Positions 51,928-60,947 of a stretch of DNA of 64,000 nt are shown here, in pieces. The notes under the pieces are model-generated. The model saw only the letters and a list, made by a program, of their open reading frames with translations, was not told the origin of the DNA and searched no databases. The DNA is from Acetobacteraceae bacterium (lineage in GTDB: Bacteria > Pseudomonadota > Alphaproteobacteria > Acetobacterales > Acetobacteraceae): contig DNXO01000020.1 in assembly GCA_003506895.1 (NCBI GenBank), positions 224,024 to 288,023 of the forward strand. The letters run 5' to 3'. Numbering within the stretch: position 1 is the first letter of the stretch; each line of letters opens with the position of its first letter. Both the position numbers and the translations under genes were made by a program.

Positions 51928-52662
51928 ATGGGATCGGAACTGAGTTACGGCCTGTTCGGACGGCGCGCAATCGTCACAGGACACCGCGGTGGGATCGGCG
52001 GCGCCATCCACGACACGCTGACCCGTGACGGGGTGGAGGTTATCGGGTTGGACCTGCCTGACTTCGACCTATCCGACACCGCGACGTTGGAAGCCAGACT
52101 GGCGGCGCTGATCGCGGTGAAAGGACCCATCGACATCCTGGTGAACAACGCCGGCGTCACCGTCCTTGGGAGCATCACCGAAACCTCCCTGGCCGAAACC
52201 GAGCGGGTCTTCAGGGTCAATTTTCTCGCCGCCTATGCGCTGATGCGGGCGGTGCTGCCGGGCATGGCCGAACGACGGCGTGGGGCGATCGTCAACATCG
52301 CCTCCGATCAGGCGCTGATCGGCAAACAGGTCAGTGCGGCATACGGCGCATCGAAGGCGGCGATCGCGCAGTTGTCCCGGTCCGCGGCATTGGACTGGGC
52401 CCGGTTCGGGATTCGGGTGAACTGCATCGCACCAGGTTCGACCCAGACGGCGATGCTGGATACCGTGATCGGCGATCTGTCGGCGAAATACCCTGACCGC
52501 TTCCCGGTGTCGTCGACCGATGCCTACAAAGCTGGCGTGCCGCTGGGCCGTTTCGCCGACCCGTCGGAGATTGCCTCGGCGGTGGCGTTCCTGGCGTCCG
52601 ATGCAGCCTCGTTCGTTACTGGCGTGATCCTGCCGGTGGACGGCGGCGGGACGGCGCAATGA
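51928..52662 (+). CDS. SDR family oxidoreductase
   Basis: A 244-residue classical SDR with VTGHRGGIGGAI, LVNNAGVTVLG, the serine in VNIASDQALIG and the YGASK tyrosine/lysine. The LDLPDFDLSD segment places an aspartate after the second strand, favouring NAD. It overlaps the next SDR gene in ATGA. The divergent ABC importer suggests that the pair oxidises an imported alcohol or sugar acid. Confidence 0.9.
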   Translation: MGSELSYGLFGRRAIVTGHRGGIGGAIHDTLTRDGVEVIGLDLPDFDLSDTATLEARLAALIAVKGPIDILVNNAGVTVLGSITETSLAETERVFRVNFLAAYALMRAVLPGMAERRRGAIVNIASDQALIGKQVSAAYGASKAAIAQLSRSAALDWARFGIRVNCIAPGSTQTAMLDTVIGDLSAKYPDRFPVSSTDAYKAGVPLGRFADPSEIASAVAFLASDAASFVTGVILPVDGGGTAQ

Positions 52663-53348
52663 GGCGGGCGGTCGTTACCGGGGGAACGAAAGGAATCGGC
52701 CGAGCGGTGGCGGACCGGATGGCGTACGAGGGGTGGGAGGTGGTGGTTCTCGCGCGTCATCCCAAGCCGTCGCCGCATCGCTTCGTTGCCTGCGATGTCG
52801 CGGATCCAGTGGCCGTGAAGCAGGCATTCTCGGGTCTGGACCGGGTGGACGCGCTAGTGAACTGCGCGGGAATCGCCGGTGCCAACGCGCTTGATGGCGA
52901 CGACGCGCTTTGGCACGCGATCATCGGGTCCAACCTGCATGGCACCTATTACTGCTGCAAGGCCGTCGCGCCATTGTTGCCGGATGGCAGTGGGCGGATC
53001 GTCAACATAGCCTCGGTGCTTGGGCTGCGTGGCGTGCCCGACCAGACAGCCTATTGCGCCGCCAAACACGGCGTCGTTGGCTTTACCCGCGCCCTTGCCC
53101 TGGCGCTGGCGCCAAGAGGCATCACCGTGAACGCGCTGTGTCCGGGTTGGGTCGATACCGAGATGGCCGAACAGCGCTATGCCGAGTTGGGTATCACCCC
53201 ACAGCAGGCTGCTGCCGGCGTGCCGACCGGCCGGATCGCCTCGCCGGCGGAGGTGGCGGATGCCGTGGTATGGCTGCTGCGACCGGAGGCGCGTGGCATC
53301 ACCGGCCATGCCTTGCCGATCGATGGCGGAGGGCTGGCGTTGCCCTAG
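52659..53348 (+). CDS. SDR family oxidoreductase
   Basis: A 229-residue short SDR starting MRRAVVTGGTKGIGRAVADRM. It has LVNCAGIAGAN, VNIASVLGLRG and the active YCAAK, then PGWVDTEMAEQRY. The LARHPK segment after the second strand favours NADP. Its ATG overlaps the preceding SDR stop, so both products are made together. The NHL gene begins 46 bases later on the same strand. Confidence 0.9.
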   Translation: MRRAVVTGGTKGIGRAVADRMAYEGWEVVVLARHPKPSPHRFVACDVADPVAVKQAFSGLDRVDALVNCAGIAGANALDGDDALWHAIIGSNLHGTYYCCKAVAPLLPDGSGRIVNIASVLGLRGVPDQTAYCAAKHGVVGFTRALALALAPRGITVNALCPGWVDTEMAEQRYAELGITPQQAAAGVPTGRIASPAEVADAVVWLLRPEARGITGHALPIDGGGLALP

Positions 53349-53394
53349 CCTCTCATGACAGAGTTTCGGCGACGAACGACAAGGGGAAACGTCC

Positions 53395-54351
53395 ATGGTC
53401 ACCTTGGGCAGCGGCGATTACATCTACGAACCGGTCGAGGACTGGGCGAAGCTTCCACCCGGATGGTCGTTCAAGGAGATCGGCGGTATCGGCGTTGACA
53501 GCAAGGACAACGTCTATGTCTTCAACCGCGGCGAACATCCGATGATCGTGTTCGACCGCGACGGCAATTTTCTCCGAACGTGGGGGGAGGGGATGTTTCC
53601 CCGCGCTCATGGCGTGTTCGTGGCACCAGACGAAACCTTATGGCTGACCGACGACGGCGACCACACCGTTCGCCAATGCACCCTCGACGGCAAGGTCCTT
53701 CTCACGCTCGGTGCCTCCGGCAAGCCGGCGCCGTATATGAGCGGAGAGCCGTTCCACCGCTGCACCCACACCGCGATGGCGCCCAACGGCGATATCTATG
53801 TCTCCGACGGCTACGGCAACGCGCGCATCCACAAATATGCGCCGGACGGGCGCTTGCTGCTGTCCTGGGGCGGGTCCGGCAGCGATCCTGGCGAGTTCAA
53901 CATAGCCCACAACATCACCTGTGACGCGGATGGCTGGGTCTATGTCGCCGACCGGGAGAACCATCGTGTCCAGGTGTTCGATGGTAACGGGAGATACGAA
54001 ACCCAGTGGAACAACCTGCACCGGCCATGCGGGATCTTCATGCCGAGTGGGAAATGTCCGGTCTGCTATATCGGCGAATTGGGGCCGGTGCAGCGGGTGA
54101 ACCGGGACGCCCCGAACCTCGGCCCCCGCGTTACGATCGTCGATCACACCGGCAAGCGCCTTGCTCGGCTTGGCGGGCTGTGTGCGGGCCTGGGGATCGA
54201 TCAGTTCATGGCGCCGCATGGGTTATGTGTGGACAGCCGTGGTGACATCTATGTGGGCGAGGTGTCGTGGACGCAATGGCCGCAACTGTTTCCGAACGAT
54301 CCGATGCCGGAGAATTTACGGTCGCTTAGGAAGTTCAGAAAGGTCGGTTGA
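53395..54351 (+). CDS. NHL-repeat beta-propeller protein (peptidylglycine lyase-like)
   Basis: A 318-residue beta-propeller of NHL repeats, for example GGIGVDSKDNVYVFNRGEHP, AMAPNGDIYVSDGYGN and NITCDADGWVYVADREN. The layout is close to bacterial proteins annotated as peptidyl-alpha-hydroxyglycine amidating lyase or 6-bladed propeller lactonase-like. There is no signal peptide. Its place after two SDRs suggests a hydrolase or lactonase step in the same pathway, which is inference only. Confidence 0.85.
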   Translation: MVTLGSGDYIYEPVEDWAKLPPGWSFKEIGGIGVDSKDNVYVFNRGEHPMIVFDRDGNFLRTWGEGMFPRAHGVFVAPDETLWLTDDGDHTVRQCTLDGKVLLTLGASGKPAPYMSGEPFHRCTHTAMAPNGDIYVSDGYGNARIHKYAPDGRLLLSWGGSGSDPGEFNIAHNITCDADGWVYVADRENHRVQVFDGNGRYETQWNNLHRPCGIFMPSGKCPVCYIGELGPVQRVNRDAPNLGPRVTIVDHTGKRLARLGGLCAGLGIDQFMAPHGLCVDSRGDIYVGEVSWTQWPQLFPNDPMPENLRSLRKFRKVG

Positions 54352-54368
54352 ATGGAAGGCTGCCGGCG

Positions 54369-55322
54369 CTATGCGGCGGCCTTCCGCACCTTGGGCCAGC
54401 GTGCTGCAACCTGCGGCAGCACCTCCTCCACCAGCCGTTTCGTTTGCAACAGCATGTCCGCATCGCCATCGGCGATCGGCCGCAGGATGAATTTCGACGC
54501 CCCGGCCTGGACATAGTCCGTCAGGCGCTGAACGATCACCTCCGCATCGCCCATCGCGAAGGTATCCTTCGGGTCGCGTCCGGTGCGGGCCCGGTATTGC
54601 TCCGACACCTTGGCCACGCCGGGACCGTCCAGACCGCCGAAGCGGAATGCAAACGCGGCTCCGTAATGATCATCTTCGATCGTCCGGCCGGTTTCAAGCA
54701 GTGCCGCCTTGATCCCGGCAATCACTGTTCCGACCGTTTCCGGTGTCTCCGCCCCCGCCTGCCAACCCGTGCCAAGTTTGGCGGTGCGCTTCATGGCGGC
54801 CTCCGACGATCCGCCGATCCACATCGGTAAATCCGGCTGAACCGGAACCGGTGAGATCGATGCCTTGTTCAGCTTGAAATGCCGTCCGTCGTAATCCAGC
54901 GCCTCGCCGGCCCACAGGCGGCTGATGATTTCCAGGGCTTCATCGGTCTTACGACCGCGGGTTGTGGTGTCGATGTTCATCGCGGTCCACTCCGCCCCGC
55001 GCGGGCTGCCGATTCCGAACCCCGGCAACAGGCGGCCGCCGGACAGCACATCGATGGTAGCGCACTGTTTCGCCAGCAGCACGGGTTCGCGCAGCGCGAC
55101 CGACACCACATTGACACCGAACTTGATTCGTCTGGTTCGGCCGGCGATCGCGGCCAATGCGGTCATGCACTCCAGGATCGGCGTCTTGCTGACGATTCGG
55201 TCGGTCTGCCAGATGGAGTCCAGACCGCCCTGTTCGCAAAGATCGACCCAGCGCCAGAACCCTTCATGGGACTGGAACGGGTATTCCATGATCCCGATTC
55301 CGACCGCCACATTGCGCGCCAT
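54369..55322 (-). CDS. LLM class flavin-dependent oxidoreductase
   Basis: A 317-residue luciferase-like protein. Marks are the start VAVGIGIMEYPFQSHEGF, IDVLSGGRLLPGFGIGSPRGAEW, and PDLPMWIGGSSEAAMKR. It is the fourth LLM enzyme of the window and differs in the N-terminal region from the others. Cofactor and substrate are unknown. It converges on the NHL gene, with 17 bases between the stops. Confidence 0.88.
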   Translation of the reverse strand: MARNVAVGIGIMEYPFQSHEGFWRWVDLCEQGGLDSIWQTDRIVSKTPILECMTALAAIAGRTRRIKFGVNVVSVALREPVLLAKQCATIDVLSGGRLLPGFGIGSPRGAEWTAMNIDTTTRGRKTDEALEIISRLWAGEALDYDGRHFKLNKASISPVPVQPDLPMWIGGSSEAAMKRTAKLGTGWQAGAETPETVGTVIAGIKAALLETGRTIEDDHYGAAFAFRFGGLDGPGVAKVSEQYRARTGRDPKDTFAMGDAEVIVQRLTDYVQAGASKFILRPIADGDADMLLQTKRLVEEVLPQVAARWPKVRKAAA

Positions 55323-55386
55323 TCTGGCCTCCCCAACACCCTATTGGGTAATCGTCTCCCGTTTCCAGGCCGGAGGCAATGTCGGC

Positions 55387-56592
55387 CTAGGCGCGCGGTG
55401 CGTCCTTGCCGACCCAGGAGTCCCACCATACCGGAATGGCGGCGACGGGCAGGGGGCGGGCGGCGAGGAAGCCCTGAACCTCATCGGCACCCAACTGCTT
55501 CATCCGGTCCCAGATCGCGTCGGTTTCAACCCCTTCGGCGACCACCGTCAGCCCGTGCGCCTTGGCCTGCGCGATGGTGGTCGCGAGGAAGGTTTCGATC
55601 TCGGCCGATTCGATGACTTGCTGAACCAACTCCTTGTCCAGCTTCAGGCTGGTGAATGGCAGGTCCAGAAGCGGCGCAAGGCGCGGCACGGCGGGACCCA
55701 CATCGTCAATCGCGGCGCCATAACCCAGCGCCCGCAGGCGTTCCAGCGACTTGCGCAGGATCTGGATGTCATCGACTGGCCGGCTTTCCGTCAGTTCCAC
55801 GATGATCCGGTCAGCCGGAATGCCGGCGGCCGTGCGCTGTTCGTCCAACCGGTCGAGCGCCGCCGGCAACAACAAGACATCGAGCGGGAAATTCACCGAT
55901 ACGCGCAACCCGCGTCCGGCCATGAACGGCCCCGCAAGGTCGGAAAAGGCGCGGGCGGAAACCAGCGTGGTCAGTTCTGCCGCGAGACCAGCGTCTTCGA
56001 TCTGAGGGACGAACCGATCGGGCGATAACGTGCCTTTTTCCGGATGATTGAGCCGGACCAACGCCTCCACGCCCACCGGCCGGCGGTCAGCGATCCGGAC
56101 GATCGGCTGGTAGCGGGTTTCGATCATCGCGCCTTTCAGCGCCGCGCGCAGTTCCGCCAAATCCATGACAGGCCGGTCGCGCGGGGGAGAATTTGCCATC
56201 AAGGCCTCTAGGACAGACCGTGGGGTCGCGGTCGGTATTACGCGGATATGTCGGTGTCGGGTGTCAGATGCACCTAGTACCAGCATGTCGGTGTCAGGAG
56301 ACACAACTTCGATCGCGATATCCGCCAGTTCATCAAGAAGTCCGTCGGCATCGTCCTGATCGACCAGGAGATGGGAGTAGTGCGCGGTTGTTCCCGCCAG
56401 GCGTGCGAGCGCGTCGCGCGCATCGCAGGCTGACACGTCGCCATACCCGAGTGTTCTTGTAGCCCCCGTGACGGCAGCGAGCCAGGCGGCACTACGGCTA
56501 ACGAGAAGCAGATTGAAATCCGTTAGGGCCGACGTACTGTATCGACCAGTTCGACTGACCGGTCGGGACGGTATGGGGGTGCATTTCTCCAT
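55387..56592 (-). CDS. REC-like/EAL domain cyclic-di-GMP phosphodiesterase
   Basis: A 401-residue protein. Residues 25-130 resemble a degenerate receiver domain (FNLLLVSRSAAWLAAV, a possible acid in HLLVDQDD). Residues 150-390 form an EAL domain with E176 in VGVEALVRL, the asparagine in VSVNFP, VELTES, IDDVGP, KLDKELV, VAEGVET and QGFLAARPLP. All main metal and base residues are kept, although the DDFGTG loop reads DDVGPA. It probably hydrolyses cyclic-di-GMP. The orphan kinase gene upstream reads the same way. Confidence 0.87.
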   Translation of the reverse strand: MEKCTPIPSRPVSRTGRYSTSALTDFNLLLVSRSAAWLAAVTGATRTLGYGDVSACDARDALARLAGTTAHYSHLLVDQDDADGLLDELADIAIEVVSPDTDMLVLGASDTRHRHIRVIPTATPRSVLEALMANSPPRDRPVMDLAELRAALKGAMIETRYQPIVRIADRRPVGVEALVRLNHPEKGTLSPDRFVPQIEDAGLAAELTTLVSARAFSDLAGPFMAGRGLRVSVNFPLDVLLLPAALDRLDEQRTAAGIPADRIIVELTESRPVDDIQILRKSLERLRALGYGAAIDDVGPAVPRLAPLLDLPFTSLKLDKELVQQVIESAEIETFLATTIAQAKAHGLTVVAEGVETDAIWDRMKQLGADEVQGFLAARPLPVAAIPVWWDSWVGKDAPRA

Positions 56593-56672
56593 GACTGGTT
56601 GTTAGCTGATCTTTTGGAAATGGACGAGGGAAATCCCGGTAATGAGATGTGAAAATGCCGTAAATAGCAAAC

Positions 56673-56678
56673 TGTCAA
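56673..56678 (-). promoter_or_regulatory. candidate -35 element upstream of the EAL gene
   Basis: On the minus strand TTGACA lies in an AT-rich interval (56600-56700) 81 bases before the EAL start. No clear TATAAT-like -10 follows at the ideal spacing, so this is only a candidate. The interval separates the kinase and EAL genes. Confidence 0.3.
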
Positions 56679-56758
56679 AAAAATAAAACAAACGCATCTG
56701 ATCGCAGGACGTTCGAGCCGCCGGGCGCGGGCGCGCGTGAACGCGCCACTCTGCCGAA

Positions 56759-57463
56759 TTAATGCGGCAGTTCCAGTGTAGCGACTGTACCATCGGCGCC
56801 GTCCAGATCAAGCGTTCCACCGTGGCGGCCGGCAAAACCGTGGGCAAGTGCCAGCCCTTCGCCGAAGCGCGGGGTGCCGCTGAAACCCCAGCCGTTATCC
56901 ACCACGGTCAGAGTGGTACAATCCCCTGCCGTGACCAGCCGAATCGCGATTCTGCCGCTGGGACGCGCCTTCATGCCGTGCTTGACCGCGTTACCCAGCA
57001 GTTCGTGCGCGCTGCGAAGAACTGCCTCACGTAGCGAGGCAGGGCAATGGCCGCGTACGGAAACGCCAACGCGGATCACCTGATCGGCGTCCCGCATCAA
57101 ATCGACGACCGCCCCCGCAAGCTGGCGCAGGCGCTCGGGCATCGACCCGGGCGCTTCAGTCAGCCCGAACAGCGCATTGGAGATAGTGGCCGAAAGGCAT
57201 ATCCGGTATTCCAGTTCCCGCACGATCTTCTCGCCAGCCGGCGTGTCGTGCAGGCCGGGCGCCTCGGCGATCAGACCCAGGATGCGCTGGAGCGTGTTCT
57301 TAGTGTGATGGCGCAATTGGCGCAGATCGATTTCCTCGCCCGGGTTGCCTTCGTCGCCCTCCGACCTTTCCAACAGATCGGTGGGCTGGCCGAACAGGGG
57401 CTTCGTGCCGTGGCTGGCCAGCGGACGATGGGTTCGGGGGGAGGAGGCGGCGACGTACGACAT
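56759..57463 (-). CDS. orphan histidine kinase (HisKA_2/HWE type)
   Basis: A 234-residue soluble kinase without a sensor domain. The phospho-acceptor region LRQLRHHTKNTLQRI (H52) follows the HisKA_2 HxxKN pattern. The ATP-binding part has the N box AHELLGNAVKHGM and the G1 box VVDNGWGFSG. There is no TM segment. It may signal through the receiver-like domain of the EAL protein encoded 166 bases further on. Its own start region faces a perfect 17-bp palindrome. Confidence 0.85.
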   Translation of the reverse strand: MSYVAASSPRTHRPLASHGTKPLFGQPTDLLERSEGDEGNPGEEIDLRQLRHHTKNTLQRILGLIAEAPGLHDTPAGEKIVRELEYRICLSATISNALFGLTEAPGSMPERLRQLAGAVVDLMRDADQVIRVGVSVRGHCPASLREAVLRSAHELLGNAVKHGMKARPSGRIAIRLVTAGDCTTLTVVDNGWGFSGTPRFGEGLALAHGFAGRHGGTLDLDGADGTVATLELPH

Positions 57464-57567
57464 CAGAGGCCTCGTTGCACGACTGTGACAGGGAACCGGC
57501 GGCGCAGACTAGTCCCCTAATCATTAAAACAAGGTTAAAAGCGCCGCTTTCGATAACTGGATCGTAT

Positions 57568-57584
57568 GTGGGAAAATTTCCCAC
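57568..57584. promoter_or_regulatory. perfect 17-bp palindrome in a divergent promoter region
   Basis: GTGGGAAA-A-TTTCCCAC sits between the divergent kinase (start 57463) and DUF6502 (start 57672) genes, in AT-rich DNA. It is the best operator-like site of the region and could control either or both genes. Confidence 0.6.
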
Positions 57585-57671
57585 GTCAATCGATTTTTGC
57601 CATCTTGTGGGTGTTTTTCGGCACATCGGTTCGTGGTATGCGTTTTGTAATAAAGATTATTCCGGATCTCG

Positions 57672-58535
57672 ATGTATCAACCGCCGCTGCCCCCACCTGT
57701 CCCGCCGGCAATGCTGCTGAAAGCAGCGCGCCGGCTCATGCGGCCATTGGTTCGTCTGATGATGGACAGCGGCCTGACGTTCCCAATCCTTGCCGATACC
57801 CTCCGCAGCTTGTTCGTTGACGTCGCGATCAACGATATCCTGACGGATCCGAAGGCCCGGACCGATAGCCGGATTAGCCTGCTGACCGGTGTGCATCGCA
57901 AGGAAATCAAACGCCTGCGAGAGACTCCGGCCGACGTGCCCGCGATACCCGAGGTCGTAACCCTCGTCAGCCAGATCGTGGCGCGCTGGGTTGGCTCCGC
58001 CGCGTTCACGGACGCCAGCGGACGCCCGCGTCCGCTTGACCGGGTGAGACAACCGGCACGCGGCGATGCGCCCGCGTTCGATGGCCTGGTCGGTGCTATC
58101 ACGACCGATGTCCGGCCCCGGGCCGTTCTGGACAATTTGCTGGCGCACGGTGTCGTTCACATAGACTCCGACGATCGGGTTCAATTAGATGCCGACGCGT
58201 TTATTCCCCGCCCGGGAGGTGAGGAGCAGTTGTTCTACTTCGCCCGCAACCTGCACGATCACGTCGCGGCCGCCGTAGCCAACATCAGTGCGCCCGGCAC
58301 GGCGCCATTTCTTGATCGCAGCGTGCATTACGACCGGCTGACCCCGGAGCAGGCGCGGGAACTGGATGCTTACGCGCGCGCCGCGGCGCGGCGTGTTCTC
58401 CTAGACGTCAACCGCAGGGCCATGGACCTTGCGGGGGCGGAGCCAGCGGAAGCGGAACCAGATCGTTATCGGGTCAATTTCGGTATCTACGTTTTCGGTG
58501 AGCGTGAATCCGAGGTCGGCGGAGACGCTTCGTGA
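57672..58535 (+). CDS. DUF6502 family protein
   Basis: A 287-residue protein beginning MYQPPLPPPVPPAMLLKAAR. The segment LVRLMMDSGLTFPILADTLRSLFVDVA and the following TGVHRKEIKRLRE resemble a helix-turn-helix, as in DUF6502 proteins, whose role is unknown. The C-terminal half is helical, with VNFGIYVFGERE near the end. Its stop overlaps the DUF5666 start in GTGA; these two families often occur together. A DNA-binding regulatory role is possible. Confidence 0.83.
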   Translation: MYQPPLPPPVPPAMLLKAARRLMRPLVRLMMDSGLTFPILADTLRSLFVDVAINDILTDPKARTDSRISLLTGVHRKEIKRLRETPADVPAIPEVVTLVSQIVARWVGSAAFTDASGRPRPLDRVRQPARGDAPAFDGLVGAITTDVRPRAVLDNLLAHGVVHIDSDDRVQLDADAFIPRPGGEEQLFYFARNLHDHVAAAVANISAPGTAPFLDRSVHYDRLTPEQARELDAYARAAARRVLLDVNRRAMDLAGAEPAEAEPDRYRVNFGIYVFGERESEVGGDAS

Positions 58536-60106
58536 GGCGTCTGGCCGTTGTTGTAACGGTCAGTTTGATCGCGGCCTGTTCCGTTTCCGGAACGCATAAG
58601 GTTAGCACGACGGCGACCCCGACGGAGGCAGTCAGGGACAACAACCTCGCGAATGGCACGGTATGCCGCATCGGTCCCGACGGCGGGCCCGTCGTCGTGG
58701 ATCGTGGCATTGGCGGCACCGGGATCGTCGGCGTGATCACCGGCTTCGCCTCCATCTGCGTCAACGGCCTGGAAGTGCAATACGACAATTCCGGGCTGGT
58801 GGACATCGATGGCGTCGCGGCATCCACGGCGGCACTGCGCGTTGGCCAGGTCGTGGTGATCCAGGCACACGGCCCCGAAACCGCACCGGTTGCCACCAGC
58901 ATATCCGTACGGCGGGAGGTGGTGGGACGGATCGAGGCCATCGAGCTTGAGGCGGGGATGTTGACCATTGCCGGACAACCGGTTGCCGTGTCGGCGGAAA
59001 CCCGGGGCGCCAACACCGTTCGGTTGGGCGACTGGGTTTCCGTGAGCGGCCTGCGCGAATCGAGCGGGACGCTGGTTGCGTCCCGCCTGGATGCCGCGGC
59101 TTCGGGAACCTTTACCGTGCATGGACAGGTTGTCCGCGACAATGGCGCTATGCGGGTCGGAAGCCTGACACTCACCGGAGCGGCCCTGTCCGCGCTGGCG
59201 GACGGTCAATCCATAACCGTGTCGGGCCGCTACGTATCTGGCCAGGCACAGGTCACCGCCGCGGCTCCCGACAGGCTGGCCTCAAATCCCGGGGATTATT
59301 TCGGTCCAGGCGTCAAACACCTGGTGGTGGAGGCTTTCGTTCGGGTGACGAACGGTTCGGTCTGGCTGAACGGCCTGAAGGTGCATGCGGCACCCGGGGT
59401 CAGCGCGGCCGCCAATACGAACGGGATCGCCATCGTTTCGCTGGAACGCACATCGGACGGAAGTTTCACGGCGGTCGGAGTACGCTACACCCATACCCGC
59501 GCCATCGGCGCCGGACGTGCCAAAGCCTCCGCCGGAGTCGTTCGCGGCGACACGGTGTTGGCATCGCCCTGGGCCCGGCATGATAGCCCACCGGCGGTCA
59601 CACCGGCGGACGATACCGACGGCGTGACCGCCGCGACGGCACCAGCCTCGGCAGCCGACATCCTGTTCAACCCAGCCAGCACGACGGGTTCGGCTGGCGG
59701 CACGTCACCGGCCGCCACGGCGCTGAGCGTTCCGGTCGTTCCGGCCAACATCGTGCCATCACCCGAACCAACCGCGCCAGCGGCCAATGTCGGGGAAGCC
59801 GGGATCGAAAGCGTGTCGCCCGGTTCGGTCACGTCCACCAACGACTTGATCAGCAGCAACAAGCGGGCCGGGAATTCGGCCGTGGTTTCATCGGGTGCCT
59901 CATGGTCGTCGCATGGGGCGGCGCACGCCGTGGTGGTCAGCAGTCCGACATCGGCGTCGACTGTCAATCTGGCGACCAGTGTGACGACACATGGTGTGAC
60001 GCAGTCCGCTTCGGGATCTCGGGTCGTGGTTTCGGCACCAAAGGTGAATGTGGCCGACAGGGGCAAGACCTCGTCGGCCAGCACATCCCGACAGGGTGGT
60101 GATTAG
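58532..60106 (+). CDS. DUF5666 lipoprotein
   Basis: A 524-residue envelope protein. The N-terminus MRRLAVVVTVSLIAACS carries a lipobox (IAAC), so Lgt should lipidate it. Residues 50-330 hold several DUF5666 beta-barrel repeats (GVITGFASICVNGLEVQY, VVGRIEAIELEAGMLTIAG, FTVHGQVVRDNGAMRVGSL). The C-terminal 190 residues are a low-complexity Ser/Thr/Ala/Val-rich tail, likely an unstructured surface stalk. The start is GTG at 58532, coupled to the DUF6502 gene. Function unknown. Confidence 0.85.
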   Translation: MRRLAVVVTVSLIAACSVSGTHKVSTTATPTEAVRDNNLANGTVCRIGPDGGPVVVDRGIGGTGIVGVITGFASICVNGLEVQYDNSGLVDIDGVAASTAALRVGQVVVIQAHGPETAPVATSISVRREVVGRIEAIELEAGMLTIAGQPVAVSAETRGANTVRLGDWVSVSGLRESSGTLVASRLDAAASGTFTVHGQVVRDNGAMRVGSLTLTGAALSALADGQSITVSGRYVSGQAQVTAAAPDRLASNPGDYFGPGVKHLVVEAFVRVTNGSVWLNGLKVHAAPGVSAAANTNGIAIVSLERTSDGSFTAVGVRYTHTRAIGAGRAKASAGVVRGDTVLASPWARHDSPPAVTPADDTDGVTAATAPASAADILFNPASTTGSAGGTSPAATALSVPVVPANIVPSPEPTAPAANVGEAGIESVSPGSVTSTNDLISSNKRAGNSAVVSSGASWSSHGAAHAVVVSSPTSASTVNLATSVTTHGVTQSASGSRVVVSAPKVNVADRGKTSSASTSRQGGD

Positions 60107-60320
60107 AGCGGCATTCATTCGCCTTGGCTCGTGGAGGATCCGAAGCGCTTCGCTTGATGGCGTGGTTCACTGCTCCGGGGTTTCGCCATAAGCCGATCGT
60201 GCTGAAGCCGGCTCGTAACGACCGGCTCCGATCGGCCACCGGCGCCAGTATCGCGCATCATGGAAGCGCGACACGTCGGCCTTGGTTTGAAGTATTCGAC
60301 TCACGCTTCTCCGCGATCGG

Positions 60321-60947
60321 CTACTGGGCAGCTTTGGCGGCGGTGATGAAGGCCCTGATCAGAGCCGGATCCTTGACGCCTTTGCGGCTTTCGACACCGG
60401 ATGAGACATCGACGGCCCGGGCTCCGGTCTCCCTGATGGCGGTGGCGACGTTATCCGGGGTCAATCCCCCCGCCAGCATCCAGGGTGCGGGCGGCTTCCA
60501 TCCCTGCATCATCGGCCAGTCGAAACGTGTCGCGTTGCCACCGGGACGATTGGAACCCGCCGGGGGTTTCGCCTCGATCAACAGCCGGTCGGCTCCGAGG
60601 GCATCGGCCGGCAGATCGGCCGCGGTGCTGACGCCGACGGCGCGCCACAGCGGCAGCCCGAAGGTACTCTTGATTGCCGCGAGTTGGTCCCTAGCACCGT
60701 AGATCTGCAGCACGTCCAGCTTCACCTGCGCCAGAACCTCGGCGATGGCGACAAGCGTAGGCTCGACAAACAGCCCGACGCGGGGCGGCCCACTCTTGAT
60801 CCGTCCGGATAATGCGGCGGCGGCTGGGGGGGGGACGTACCGGGGCGAGGGGGGAAAGAACACGAACCCCACCCAGTCGGCCCCAGCTTCGACCGCCGTA
60901 TCGAACCCGACCGGGTCGTTGATGCCGCAAATCTTGACGCGGGTCAT
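60321..60947 (-). CDS. trpF: phosphoribosylanthranilate isomerase
   Basis: A 208-residue TIM-barrel enzyme of tryptophan synthesis. It begins MTRVKICGINDP (catalytic cysteine), has GADWVGFVFFPPSPRYV, VGLFVEP, DVLQIYG, and the phosphate-binding LAGGLTPDNV plus AVDVSSGVE. The ATG at 60947 overlaps the pyrF stop in ATGA. The frame extends to 61025, but that part is inside pyrF. The trpB gene usually found next is not here: the 60107-60320 interval and the genes beyond are unrelated. Confidence 0.96.
   Translation of the reverse strand: MTRVKICGINDPVGFDTAVEAGADWVGFVFFPPSPRYVPPPAAAALSGRIKSGPPRVGLFVEPTLVAIAEVLAQVKLDVLQIYGARDQLAAIKSTFGLPLWRAVGVSTAADLPADALGADRLLIEAKPPAGSNRPGGNATRFDWPMMQGWKPPAPWMLAGGLTPDNVATAIRETGARAVDVSSGVESRKGVKDPALIRAFITAAKAAQ

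Noticed and set aside
60107..60320. Interval after the DUF5666 gene
   Set aside because: Short partial inverted repeats such as GAAGCGCTTC are present but no gene or strong terminator was found.
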